NCBI GenBank assembly: GCA_905221605.1 | Contig: CAJNDS010002257.1 | Span: 163,779 to 227,778 of the forward strand | DNA: 64,000 bases | Reading direction: 5' to 3' | DNA from: Symbiodinium natans | Taxonomy: Eukaryota > Sar > Dinophyceae > Suessiales > Symbiodiniaceae | Shown: positions 9,884-21,115 of the stretch, one piece after another | Position numbering within the stretch: the first letter of the stretch is position 1 | Layout of the letters: each line of letters opens with the position of its first letter | Made by a program: the position numbers and the translations under genes | The notes under the pieces: generated by a model | Database searches by the model: none | What the model was told of the DNA's origin: nothing | The model's input: only the letters and a program-made list of their open reading frames with translations

Positions 9884-10310
9884 GAAGGAGTACATATAAA
9901 AAAACACTCCAAACCAGGAATCTTGGAGTTTGCGGTTTAGGGTTTGGGGCTTAAGGTCTAGGGTGCTTTAGACCTCCCAACCATCCCTAAAATGGTGTGT
10001 AACGAGGAAGCTTCGGGCTGTAGGGTTCTCATGGTTCAGCAATTGGGAGGGTCTGGGTGAGTTAGAGATCTCGGCGCCGGTGGTGACACATAGGGGCATA
10101 AAGGGTATTTTGTGTACTCCCTATAGGTTCAGGGTTTAGGGGCCTTAAGTCGTTCTTGCCTCATTAGGTTTACAGGAGCCACGCCAACCGAAACGTCATC
10201 CTCCCAGAAAAAACACACCTGAGCCTTATCGCCGAAAAACACCTGGAGGCTTCCACACAACCCCTAAGCCATGTGAAGTTACTGGTGTTTAAAGGGAACC
10301 CCTGAATTGA

Positions 10311-10456
10311 AGTACTTGGAGGTTCATGATACTTATTAACCAACTATAGCTGTGCTTATAGCCCACATACAAGATCCGTAAGTGCCCTGATATGGTTATA
10401 AGTACAGTGATAAGTACAGGTATAATTGGATAGTGAGTACCATGAACCTCCAAGTA
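10311..10456. mobile_element. MITE family M1, complete copy
   Basis: TACTTGGAGGTTCATGATAC at the left and GTACCATGAACCTCCAAGTA at the right, with a near-complete inverted repeat between. Flanking TA dinucleotides are present at both ends. Confidence 0.85.
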
Positions 10457-10489
10457 GGGTTTATGGTTTCGGGATTCGGATCTAGGATT

Positions 10490-10615
10490 TTGAGGGTTTA
10501 GGGTTTAGCTTTAGGGTTTAGGGTTTCGGGTCTCGGGTTTCGGGTTTAGGGTTTAGGGGGTAGGGTGTAGGGTGTAGGGTGTAGGGTGTAGGGTGTAGGG
10601 TGTAGGGTTTAGGGT
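10490..10615 (+). repeat. TTTAGGG/GTGTAGG variant array
   Basis: TTTAGGG units change to about seven GTGTAGG units and back. Confidence 0.9.
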
Positions 10616-10619
10616 ACAT

Positions 10620-11135
10620 TGCTAAACTGCTACATTTCACCTAAGCCCTGAACCCCTGAACACGAAACCCTCGACAGAAGCACCTCCGTCTTGGGCTCCA
10701 GGGCTAAGTTGAGCCTTGGTACAGGGGCCGTAAAAATTAGAACCGGGTTTTGTTGTGGTCATTATAGTACAATTATCAAGGGACCATAAGGGAATACTAT
10801 TAGTGAATATTCCGACCCCTGTATTATGAGGCTGTGGGTTGAACCCGAAGATACGTCCACTCCAGGCCAAAGAGCGAAATACTGAGTTGGCTCAGGGTTT
10901 GGGAAGTTTAGGGCTGAGGGCTTGTGCGGCTTAGGGTTCAGGGCTCTCGATTTGCAGTTTGCGGTTTGCAGTTTCGCGTTTAGAGTTTAGCGACCTCCTG
11001 CAAGCTACACCTTCCTCATGAGATCCTGTACTGCTCCGTGTCCCCAACACACAGCAACTAAACCACATGTATTCAAATCAAACCTTTCTTGACCAGTCAT
11101 TGCCAGTAAGGTTGCGGGCTGCAAATATTCATATT
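10620..11135. other. Unique stretch without a recognised gene
   Basis: A minus-strand open frame of 77 codons (10637-10870) has no domain I recognise. The rest is degenerate telomere-like sequence and ordinary sequence. Confidence 0.35.
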
Positions 11136-11453
11136 TCTACTTGCAGATTCATGGTACTTGTGAACCAATTGTAACAGTACTTCTAATCAAATTCACTTCA
11201 GGGGCTTATAAGTGGGTTACAAGGTTTCATCAGGCGGGTCGAGAAGGCTCCTGATCATCGCTACGCAGATGCTTTCAGAGAGGCCCTGCAACACTGAAGC
11301 CTAACTTGGAGGTTCATGGTACCGATTAACCAATTATAATAGTACTTATAACCCACTTATAAGCCCCTTAAGTCCCCCACTTACAAGCCCTTAAGTGAAT
11401 ATGGTTACAAGTACAGCTATAATTGGTTCACAAGTGCCATGAACCTGCAAGTA
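11136..11453. mobile_element. Composite of MITE family M1: one copy interrupted by half of another
   Basis: The outer arms share a diagnostic variant (TACTTGCAG at 11138 and CTGCAAGTA ending 11453), so they belong to one element. Inside, after about 80 unique bases, a second left arm (CTTGGAGGTTCATGGTAC, from 11304) begins but has no matching right arm of its own. Confidence 0.75.
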
Positions 11454-11529
11454 GAAGCCACCGAGCAGCAACACTGACGCGCAGGGGCGCAGCCCGCCTC
11501 GCCAGTCTTCTTGCTACAAGCTACGCCCT

Positions 11530-11588
11530 CTACACCCTAAACCCTAAACCCTAAACCCTAAACCCTAAACCCTAAACCCTAAACCCTC
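11530..11588 (-). repeat. (CCCTAAA)n array
   Basis: About eight perfect units. Confidence 0.95.
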
Positions 11589-11681
11589 CTCCCCACATCT
11601 ATTTTTGGGCGTGGCAAACAAGTCAATGGGCATGGCACAACATCGTGAGAATTCGGCACAAAATTTGCGTGCAACAAAAGT

Positions 11682-11777
11682 GGGATGTTCCCCCTTATAC
11701 TAACAGTCTTAATCGGGATGATAGTACGCGCGATTCTAATCCCTATTCAGGACTGTTAGTACAAGGGGGAACATCCC
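11682..11777. mobile_element. Palindromic MITE, family M5, without telomeric core
   Basis: A 96-bp inverted repeat with GGGATGTTCCCCCTTATAC at the left and its near complement ending GGGGGAACATCCC at the right. It is the reference for the interrupted copy at 8659-8810. Confidence 0.85.
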
Positions 11778-11860
11778 AAGGCAGTTAACGCAAACAATCG
11801 TGGGCAAAATGGCACAAAACTGTTCGGGCATTGGCACAACAGAAGTGTGAGTCTTGTGCC

Positions 11861-12020
11861 ACCAAACCCGAAACCCGAAACCCGAAACCCGAAACCCTAA
11901 ACCCTGAACCCTGAACTAAACCCTAAACCCTAAACCCTAAACCCTAAACCCCAAACCCCAAACCCCAAACCCCAAACCCCAAACCCTAAACCCTAAACCC
12001 TAAACCCTAAACCCTAAACC
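11861..12020 (-). repeat. CCCGAAA, CCCCAAA and CCCTAAA variants in blocks
   Basis: Each heptamer variant forms a local run before switching to the next. Confidence 0.93.
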
Positions 12021-13292
12021 ACCTTCGGTTCGACGCTCAAGGCTTATAAAACCCTCGAGGGGTCAACAAAAAATGTGGTCAGACATGCGGTCTTCTTTTT
12101 TTGTCGACTTGAGAATGAGAAGAAGATCTCTCCCAAAAAAGTGTACAGCACCCTTCAAGAAGGAGGCCCCAAAAGCCTGAACAACCGATGCTGCGCACCC
12201 TAAGCCCGAAACTCCACAGGCCTAAACCCCAAAACTCCACACCCTAGGCCCTAAACCGCAAGGGTTCTAAAAGGCGAGCCCCTCCCAGGAGCCTGCAGGC
12301 ATCTCCATGATGAAGAGAACCGTGTACTCACCTGAGGGCTTAGGGCTTAGGGATGAGGGTTTTGGGCTGGTTTAGGATAGGATCTGTAAAGCCCTGGCGT
12401 TAGGGTTTAGGGGTTTAGGGTTTGGGGGCACTGACGGGAGGCTGTTGTCTTTCTGTAATGTTGCACTCGGTGTAATTGGAGGGGCCGCTATTAAGCGTTT
12501 TTCCCGAAAACTTCTAGGGGACCCCCCCATTGAGGGTGGTCCTCAATTATGCGATGTTGCCTTGCCGGGAATGAAGGGCGGGGGCCGGGGAGCCAAAAAC
12601 TAAAAAAGTGTTGAATAAGAAACTCCGGAATTTTCTGGTGTCCAGCTTTATTTAAATTCCTTTTAAAAATTTAATTCCGAAACAGGGGCCCAAACAATTT
12701 TCCAAGGGAGTAGCCCACGAGCTGCCCTGATTCGCTTTTAGTAAATTGTTTCGGTTACCCGCACTAATCCGCAGCTCCCCTGGCCAGGGAGCTACAAAGC
12801 CTGGAAAGCTTACACCCTCGACCCCTCGCCGCCCTACCCCCAGCCCCCGTCCCAGCCTATCGAGGATCCCCAAAACCCCAAAATTGTTTGGTTGAGTGGG
12901 GGGGGGGGGAGGATCCCTGGATACTGAACCGAGTCCAACATTATACGGGGTACTGCTGGGAATTGCTTAGGCTTCGGCTGTGTGCTAGGCTCCCTAGCCC
13001 CCGCCCCCCGAATTCCTCACTCCCCAAACGCTCAAAAGCCCGGACGCCTGGTTGCAGCTCTGCGCTGATGCTGTGGCGGAACTCGCGACCTGGGATTCTC
13101 AGGGTGAGGGTTGGGGGGTTTGGGGGCTTGGGGTTCGGTTTAGACAGAAGCCACTGGGCAAAATCCCTCAATTGTCTGAAGATCGGGCTTGGTGGGCATA
13201 ATGTTTGGTCGTGAGGTTCGAGTAGGGGCGATTTAGGGCAGGTTGTGGGTTGTTTGCTCAGGACTTAATGGGGCGCGGGGGAACCTGGCCCC
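12021..13292. other. Unique stretch, no recognised gene
   Basis: Open frames of 60-110 codons overlap on both strands at 12652-13214, without a recognisable domain. A poly-G tract occurs near 12898. Confidence 0.35.
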
Positions 13293-13397
13293 ACGGGTCC
13301 ATGTACCTCATTATGATATACTTGGGCTTTCAAGGCCCCTTAATATAGCAAGTACTTGAAGGCCCAAGTACTTTCCTATTGAGGTTCATGGACCCGT
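13293..13397. mobile_element. MITE-like inverted repeat, ACGGGTCCATG termini
   Basis: The left ACGGGTCCATGTACCTCA and right TGAGGTTCATGGACCCGT are near-perfect 18-bp inverted repeats 105 bp apart end to end. The interior contains a second smaller palindrome (ACTTGGGC / GCCCAAGT). Single copy in this window. Confidence 0.65.
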
Positions 13398-14768
13398 AGG
13401 GTGGGGTTTGGGGTACCTGTTTCCGTGTTTCTCTGTTTAATTACATTGAGAGCGTACTGGGGCTTCGGATTTTGGGAACCCTCAACCCAACAAAACCCTT
13501 AAACCTAAACATTAAACCCAAGATCGGGGTTTCAGGGTTTTGGGGCAGTAGGGCTTCGGAGATCTAGCCGCCCGCCAGGTGTCCTATCGACTTTCGGGGT
13601 GTGTCCGTGCCTGCCGCTGGTACGCGAACCGTGCTGAAGGCCTGAAACAGCCAGAGAACTGAAAAGCTCATGGTTCAAGGTATGGCGGAAATGGGTCCCT
13701 CCTGATAAGCAAGGACATGCTCGACACGGATCCACCCCGAATCAAGCACGACACTACCCTCAAGCAGCCTCAGCTAGTGGGGGTCTGGGGCCGCGTCTCC
13801 GCTGGAGTTTTTTGGTTGATGAGTTGATGTACACGAAAGAGATGGAAACGACTGCTTATTCTCGGAAAGCCCTGTACAGGAATCTGATAGGTAACCTACT
13901 TACAACAAATCCCCTGGACCCTAAGCCCTAAATCCGAGACCCTAAATCCTAAACCCTAAACCCTAAACCATAAACCCTGAACCCTAACCCTAACTAAACC
14001 TTAGCTTGGGGGAGCTTGCTACCATTCTGGAAGCTTGATATTGCATGGTCTTGGATGGGAAACTCATGGGAGACCCGGGATTTTGTTCGAAGATGAACTG
14101 CACATGTGCACCATCGAGCTAAGGCTTAAAACAGGTTTAGGGTTTAGGTGCATGCCTTCCAGCAGAACCGATCAGAACAGACCTCAATGTAGAAACACCA
14201 CATTCCCGCACATCATCATGAAGTTCACATTTTTTGGAGGCATCGGCAAGCGCGTCTGGGATAGGTTTACAGGAGTTGACGGTTCAGGGCTCTCATGCAA
14301 GTCTGAAAACCCACCAAACTCCAAAGTCTAAACCCTGAAGCTGCCTTCAACCCCCAGTGTCCACACCCCCGCAACCCCGAAACCGCACGGCCCTAAACAC
14401 GGCAGCACCCAGGAAACGATCTTTCAAACCAAACAAGCCCTTGAAAGTTCTGAACGCATGTGCAAGCAGACTTTTGAACACGCGACAGAGCTGTCAAAAG
14501 CGTAAAGCCAAAACCACCTGTGACGAAAACCCTTTTGCCCTCAAGCACCCTTGCCCTAAGCCCTAAACCCTAAACCCGAAGCCCTAAACCCTAAACCCGA
14601 AACCCTAAACCCGAAACCCGAAGCCCTGAGCCCTAAACCCAAAACCCCTGAACCCTCTTGAAAGCGCATGTCACGTGGGAGCGGCGCCTCGCCGTCGGTG
14701 CTCCGCCCCAAGGAGAGCCAGGCCTCCTCCTGGCGGCCTTTTGGAGCAGGATCCGTGGGAGTGGGGGT
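13398..14768. other. Mixed unique and degenerate telomere-like sequence
   Basis: Degenerate CCCTAAA units at 13918-14005 and 14550-14660. Open frames at 13532-13735 (minus), 14035-14331 and 14357-14566 (plus) have no recognisable domain. Confidence 0.4.
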
Positions 14769-14816
14769 GGGGGGGGGGGGGGGGGTGGCTGAGCAAAATA
14801 GGGTCTATTTAGAAGC
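14769..14816. mobile_element. Left end of a dispersed element: poly-G, GAGCAAAA, GGGTCTATTTAGAAGC
   Basis: A run of 17 G (14769-14785), then GGCTGAGCAAAATA and GGGTCTATTTAGAAGC. The reverse complement of 26330-26380 shows the same order of elements. The matching right end is not found here, so this copy looks truncated. Confidence 0.6.
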
Positions 14817-15054
14817 TACCGCCTGGGATTATTAATCAATTTTAGCATATCCAAGACAACCCAGCTACTTCTCCAACAACGTCTCACGCATATGCGCACT
14901 TAGACAACTCATTTCGGACTGATAAATGTTTTGGCTCTTGCAATCTCAGACCCTAAGCCCGGAACCCTGACCACAAATTCGTACACTCTAAAACCCTACA
15001 CAAGAAACTCTATACCGTATTTCCTAAACTCTAACTCCTAAACCCAGAATCTAG

Positions 15055-15890
15055 AAAGAAAAGGAGGAAAAAGAAAGAATCATGTGCAGACGTTCCTGTG
15101 TTCCTATCTTCGGAGTTCTTCTATTCCTATCTCTGCTGATTTTTCAGAATGGAAGGAGGGCTTCATTTTCCCTCTCACTTTTCCTTTCACTTTTCTTTTC
15201 TCACTCCAAGCAGAAGGGAGAAGACAAGGGTCAATAAATAGAAAGGTGACCAAAATGGATGAAAAGATCGCCTGCTTTCATTTCTAAACGGCCTGTCCCC
15301 GCCTTCTTTTCTTTGCACAGTGCAGACATAAATAAACACGAAAGAAGAAAGAGGGCCTTTCCCTACTATTTCCTTCGCTATCCTGGAATCCTGGTTCGGA
15401 AAAGAAAGGAACAGCTACCAGCCCCCCTCCCGACTTTCATCTTTCCATTTCTTTTGTTTCGTCACGCTCAAACGGACAGAAGAAGGGCGGCCTCTAGTGT
15501 TTCCTCGCCTCCTTCTGCACTGTTATAACTTCCTTTCTTTTCTCTTCTGTTGCTTTGTGTGACAGGTGCGGGGGCATTTCTTTCACTTTTCCCATCGAAG
15601 AAAGGCTCCCTTCCTATCCGCATATTTTCTTTTCTCTTCCTTCCGAAAAAGACTATAAGAGGCAGGGATAAACAGAATGAAAGAGGAGTCTCCTTTTGCT
15701 TTCCGACTACCTTCTCACCACAAAAAGGAACCCTTCTCTTTCTTCCCTTGACTTTCTTTTATCTTGTTTGCATTCTACGTTTCCCACTAAGAAAATGAGA
15801 CAATGATGAAGATAAGTGAAGAAAGATCACCTGCCTGCACGCAGGTTCTCGGGAGCTTGTCTCGACCGGGCTGTCCCTCCTTTCCCCGCA
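15055..15890 (-). repeat. Inverted leader of the 2.25 kb satellite
   Basis: The reverse complement of this segment matches the body of the satellite unit; for example plus-strand 15640-15735 matches the complement of 17930-18020. It is therefore in opposite orientation to the main array. Open frames here are shadows of the purine/pyrimidine skew. Confidence 0.8.
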
Positions 15891-15954
15891 CGTCCCTTCG
15901 CTTGTCCCCATTGATCTCTCGCGTCTCTTCCCTTTGCACTCTCTCGCCTCTGGC

Positions 15955-16576
15955 CCGCCTTCCATGCTGAAAATGCTGAAGAGATACGAAAAGAAGAGCT
16001 CATGATTCTTTCTCATTTCTTCTTCTTTATCATTCCCATATGAGTAAAGAAGAAAGATTAGGAGAGAGAGCCCTGCGGCAATTCCTGTTTTGGGCGGAAG
16101 AAAAGAAACAAAGAGATAATAAGAGAGAAGAACGAATAAGAAGGTGCCGGGAACGAAGATGGAAACTGCTCCTTCACCCTGGTCTATCGCTTCCTTTTCG
16201 AATTTTTTCGGAAGGAAGATCGAAGAAGATAGTGGGAAAAAAGGAGTGAAGTGCCCGTAGAAGGGAGAAAGTGAAAGGGATGCCCCCGCAACTTTCATAT
16301 TTTGATAAGAATGCAAGCGCCAGCAGAGAAGAAAGGAAGAGAGAATAACGAGGAAAGAGCGGAAACCGAGGAGATTAGGAGCCAGGTTTCCCTGATTGAT
16401 TCTCGTCACTTTTCTCTGTTTTGGGAAGGTAAAGGGCTTTATATCTCCCACCTCTCTCCCTTGTCTTTTTGGTTGGAGTGAGAAAATATAAAGAAAAGCG
16501 AAAGGAAAAGTGAGAGGGAGAAAGAAGCCCTCCTTCCATTCTGAAAAATCTACAGATTTAGAGACAGGAATAGGGG
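15955..16576 (+). repeat. Diverged satellite subunit in array orientation
   Basis: It carries the recurring landmarks CATGATTCTTTCTCATTTC, AGGAGAGAGAGCCC and AAAGGGATGCCCCCGCAACT. It lies between the inverted leader and the first full unit. The 273-codon minus frame across it is Phe/Ser/Leu-rich because of the polypyrimidine strand, not a protein gene. Confidence 0.8.
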
Positions 16577-18866
16577 ACAATATGGAAATGATTCTTTCTT
16601 ATTTCTTCACGTTGTCTCCTTTCCCTATATGACTCCCTTGCGATTTCCCTTTTGGTTGGAGTGAGAAGAGACAAAAGAAAAGTGAAAGGAAAAGTGAGAA
16701 GGAGAAAGGACGCAGAGATAGGAATAGAAAAACTCAGAAGAGACACAGTCTCAGACAAGATAATTTGCTGACTTGTGATTGCGTGGCTGCCTTGGCAAGA
16801 GTTGTTGCTGGAATGGCTTTTGGGAAGAAAGTCGGAGGTGCACTTTTCGATCCAGGCGTGTTTCGCGAGCCGCAGCTTCTGGCCTCCTCTTGCTTGGGCG
16901 TGGCCAAGCGCCAGGGAGCAGAAATGCTGCGTTTTTCAAGTTTCAAATTCGTTTCTGTAGTTTCAGACTAGTTGCAAAATAGTTTCAAAATCCAGTTGCA
17001 AAATCGTTGTTAAGGGGAAACTGCGTTTTTCTACGCGCAATTGCAAAACATGCAGAAGTTCTGGTTTTCAACAAGCGCGGACAGAAATTGCAGCTCCTCC
17101 TTAACAGCGATATTTCAACTGGATTTTGAAACTAGTTTGAAACTGACTTGAGACTAATTTGAAACTATGGAAACGATTTTGAAACTCGAAACACTACCAT
17201 ATTCCGGACTTTCTGCCCCCCTCCTGGCCCCTCACATATGGCCCTCACGCACGGGAAGTTGACTTTGGTCAGGCGTGACTAGAGACCAGAGCTTCCGAAA
17301 GCTTGCCAATCTCCGGACAGTAGGAATAGAGGAATGTGTGGAAATGATTCTTTCCTAGTTCTTCATCTTCTTTCTCCTTTCCCTATGTATGAGAAAAGAA
17401 GACAGACAAGGAGAGAGCCCCCTGCAATTAGGAATTTCCCCAGAAGAGAAAGCGAAAGGGATGCCCCCGCAACTTTCACGTTTTTGAGAAGAATGTAAGC
17501 ACCAAAAGAGAAGAGAAAGGAAAAGAGAATAGCGAGGAAAGAGGCAAGGAAACACAGGAGGCAGCCCCTCCGCTTGCTTCTTGAATGAAAAAGACATCGG
17601 AGAAATGGAAACATGAAATTGAGAGGGAAGTTGCGCTTTTCCTTGCTGAAGAACAAAGCAATTCCAAAGAACATGGAAAGCACAAGGAATGTACTGGGAA
17701 AGGTAGGGAAAGGGATTCTTCCCTCTGACTTTTTTGCTTTCCTTCAATCTGCGATGTAAAGGGAAAGATGCAGCGGACAGGTCTGAAAATACAGGCAGGT
17801 GATCTTTTTTCCTTATTGTCATCATTGTCTCTTTTTCTCAGTGGGAAACGTCTCATTTTCTCAGCGGGAAACGTAAAGTGCAAAAAGATAAAAGAAAGAA
17901 AGTAGGGAAGAGTTGGAAGGTTCCTTTTTGTGGTGAGAAGGTAGTCGGAAAGCAACAGGAGACTCCTCTTTCATTCTGTTTATCCCTACCTCTTATAGTC
18001 TTTTTGGGAAGCAAGAGGGAAGAACATACGCGGATAGGAAGGCAGCCTTTCTTTGATGGGGAAAAGGAAAGGGATGCACTGCCCCCTCAATTTTCATGTT
18101 GATAAGAATGTAAGCACCAGGAGAGAAGAAAGGAAGAGAGAATAGCGAGGAAAGAGGCAAGGAAACACATGAGATTAGGAGTCAGGTTCCGGTGATTGAT
18201 GTTCGTCTCTTGTCTTCTTTTTGAGAAGGTCGCTTTTGGTTGGAGGAAGAAGTCCGCCTTCCATTTTGAAGAATCTGCAGAGATAGGAATTGAAGAAATC
18301 ACAAGAGACACGGATAGAGGACATTATAGACATGATTCTTTCTTATTCATTCATCTTCTTTCTTCTTTCCCTATATGAACACAGAACAAAGACAAGGAGA
18401 GAGAGCCTCCTGCAATTGGGAATTTCCCCAGAAGAGACAAAGTGAAAGGGATGTCCCCCGCACCTTTCACACTTTTGAGAAGAATGTAAGCAACAGAAGA
18501 GAAGAGAAAGGAACTCATAATAGTGAGCAGGGAGGCGAGGAAAGACTGGAGGCAGACCTTCTTTCCGGTTGAGCAGGACGAAACAAGAGAATGTAAGATG
18601 TAAGTCGGGAGGGAGGCTGGTAGCCGTTCCTTTCTTTTCCGAACCAAAGACAAAGAGGAAGGAAGGCAGGATAGGTTTCCGTGATTGATTTTCGTCACCT
18701 CTCTATGTTTTGAGAAGGTAAAGGGCGTTCTATCTCTCACCCCTCTCCCTTGTCTTCTTGGTTGGAGTGAGAAAATATAAAAAAAAGCGAAAGGAAAAGT
18801 GAGAGGGAGAAAGAAGCCCTCCTTCCATTCTGAAAAATCTGCAGATTTAGAGACAGGAATAGGGGA
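16577..18866 (+). repeat. 2.25 kb satellite unit, copy 1
   Basis: Starts at CAATATGGAAATGATTC. Each unit comprises at least three related subunits of roughly 500 bp (landmarks ATGATTCTTTC, CCCTATATGA, GAATTTCCCCAGAAGAG, GAATGTAAGCA) plus one distinct module with repeated TTTGAAACT and GTTTCAAA words. Copy 1 alone has about 46 extra bases around 16810-16858. No credible protein. Confidence 0.9.
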
Positions 18867-21115
18867 CAATATGGAAATGATTCTTTCTTATTTCTTCACG
18901 TTGTCTCCTTTCCCTATATGACTCCCTTGCGATTTCCCTTTTGGTTGGAGTGAGAAGAGACAAAAGAAAAGTGAAAGGACAAGTGAGAAGAAGAAAGGAT
19001 GCAGAGAAAGGAATAGAACAACTCAGAAGAGACACAGTCTCAGACAAGATAATTTACTGACTTGTGATTGCGTGGCTGCCTTGGCAAGAGTTGTTGCTGG
19101 TTTCGCGAGCCGCGGCTTCTAGCCTCCTCTTGCTTGGGCGTGGCCAAGCGCCAGGGAGCAGAAATGCTGCGTTCTTCAAGTTTCAAATTCGTTTCTGTAG
19201 TTTCAGACTAGTTGCAAAACAGTTTCAAAATCCAGTTGCGAATTCGTTGTTAAGGGGAAACTGCGTTTTTCTACGCGCAATTGCAAAAAATGCAGGAATC
19301 TCTAGAGGTTCTGGTTTTCAACAAGCGCGGACAGAAATTGCAGCTCCTCCTTAACAGCGATATTTCAACTGGATTTTGAAACTAGTTTGAAACTGACTTG
19401 AGACTAATTTGAAACTATGGAAACGATTTTGAAACTCGAAACACTACCATATTCCGGACTTTCTGCCCCCCTCCTGGCCCCTCACATATGGCCCTCACGC
19501 ACGGGAAGTTGACTTTGGTCAGGCGTGACTAGAGACCAGAGCTTCCGAAAGCTTGCCAATCTCCGGACAGTAGGAATAGAGGAATGTGTGGAAATGATTC
19601 TTTCCTAGTTCTTCATCTTCTTTCTCCTTTCCCTATGTATGAGAAAAGAAGACAGACAAGGAGAGAGAGCCCCCTGCAATTGGGAATTTCCCCAGAAGAG
19701 AGAAAGCGAAAGGGATGCCCCCACAACTTTCACGTTTTTCATAAGAATGTAAGCACCAAGAGAGAAGAGAAAGGAAAAGAGAATAGCGAGGAAAGAGGCA
19801 AGGAAACACAGGAGGCAGCCCCTCCGCTTGCTTCTTGAATGAAAAAGACATCGGAGAAATGGAAACATGAAATTGAGAGGGAAGTTGCGCTTTTCCTTGC
19901 TGAAGAACAAAGCAATTCCAAAGAACATGGAAAGCACAAGGAATGAACTGGGAAAGGTAGGGAAAGGGATTCTTCCCTTTTTTTGCTTTCCTTCAATCTG
20001 CGATGTAAAGGGAAAGATGCAGCGGACAGGTCTGAAAATACAGGCAGGTGATCTTTTTTCCTTATTGTCATCATTGTCTCTTTTTCTCAGTGGGAAACGT
20101 CTCATTTTCTCAGCGGGAAACGTAAAGTGCAAAAAGATAAAAGAAAGAAAGTAGGGAAGAGTTGGAAGGTTCCTTTTTGTGGTGAGAAGGTAGTCGGAAA
20201 GCAACAGGAGACTCCTCTTTCATTCTGTTTATCCCTACCTCTTATAGTCTTTTTGGGAAGCAAGAGGGAAGAACATACGCGGATAGGAAGGCAGCCTTTC
20301 TTTGATGGGGAAAAGGAAAGGGATGCACTGCCCCCTCAATTTTCATGTTGATAAGAATGTAAGCACCAGGAGAGAAGAAAGGAAGAGAGAATAGCGAGGA
20401 AAGAGGCAAGGAAACACATGAGATTAGGAGTCAGGTTCCGGTGATTGATGTTCGTCTCTTGTCTTCTTTTTGAGAAGGTCGCTTTTGGTTGGAGGAAGAA
20501 GTCCGCCTTCCATTTTGAAGAATCTGCAGAGATAGGAATTGAAGAAATCACAAGAGACACGGATAGAGGACATTATAGACATGATTCTTTCTTATTCATT
20601 CATCTTCTTTCTTCTTTCCCTATATGAACACAGAACAAAGACAAGGAGAGAGAGCCTCCTGCAATTGGGAATTTCCCCAGAAGAGACAAAGTGAAAGGGA
20701 TGTCCCCCGCACCTTTCACACTTTTGAGAAGAATGTAAGCAACAGAAGAGAAGAGAAAGGAACTCATAATAGTGAGCAGGGAGGCGAGGAAAGACTGGAG
20801 GCAGACCTTCTTTCCGGTTGAGCAGGACGAAACAAGAGAATGTAAGATGTAAGTCGGGAGGGAGGCTGGTAGCCGTTCCTTTCTTTTCCGAACCAAAGAC
20901 AAAGAGGAAGGAAGGCAGGATAGGTTTCCGTGATTGATTTTCGTCACCTCTCTATGTTTTGAGAAGGTAAAGGGCGTTCTATCTCTCACCCCTCTCCCTT
21001 GTCTTCTTGGTTGGAGTGAGAAAATATAAAAAAAAGCGAAAGGAAAAGTGAGAGGGAGAAAGAAGCCCTCCTTCCATTCTGAAAAATCTGCAGATTTAGA
21101 GACAGGAATAGGGGA
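18867..21115 (+). repeat. 2.25 kb satellite unit, copy 2
   Basis: Period about 2249 bp, almost identical to copy 3 over most of its length. It carries the GAATCTCTAGA variant near 19295. Confidence 0.93.
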
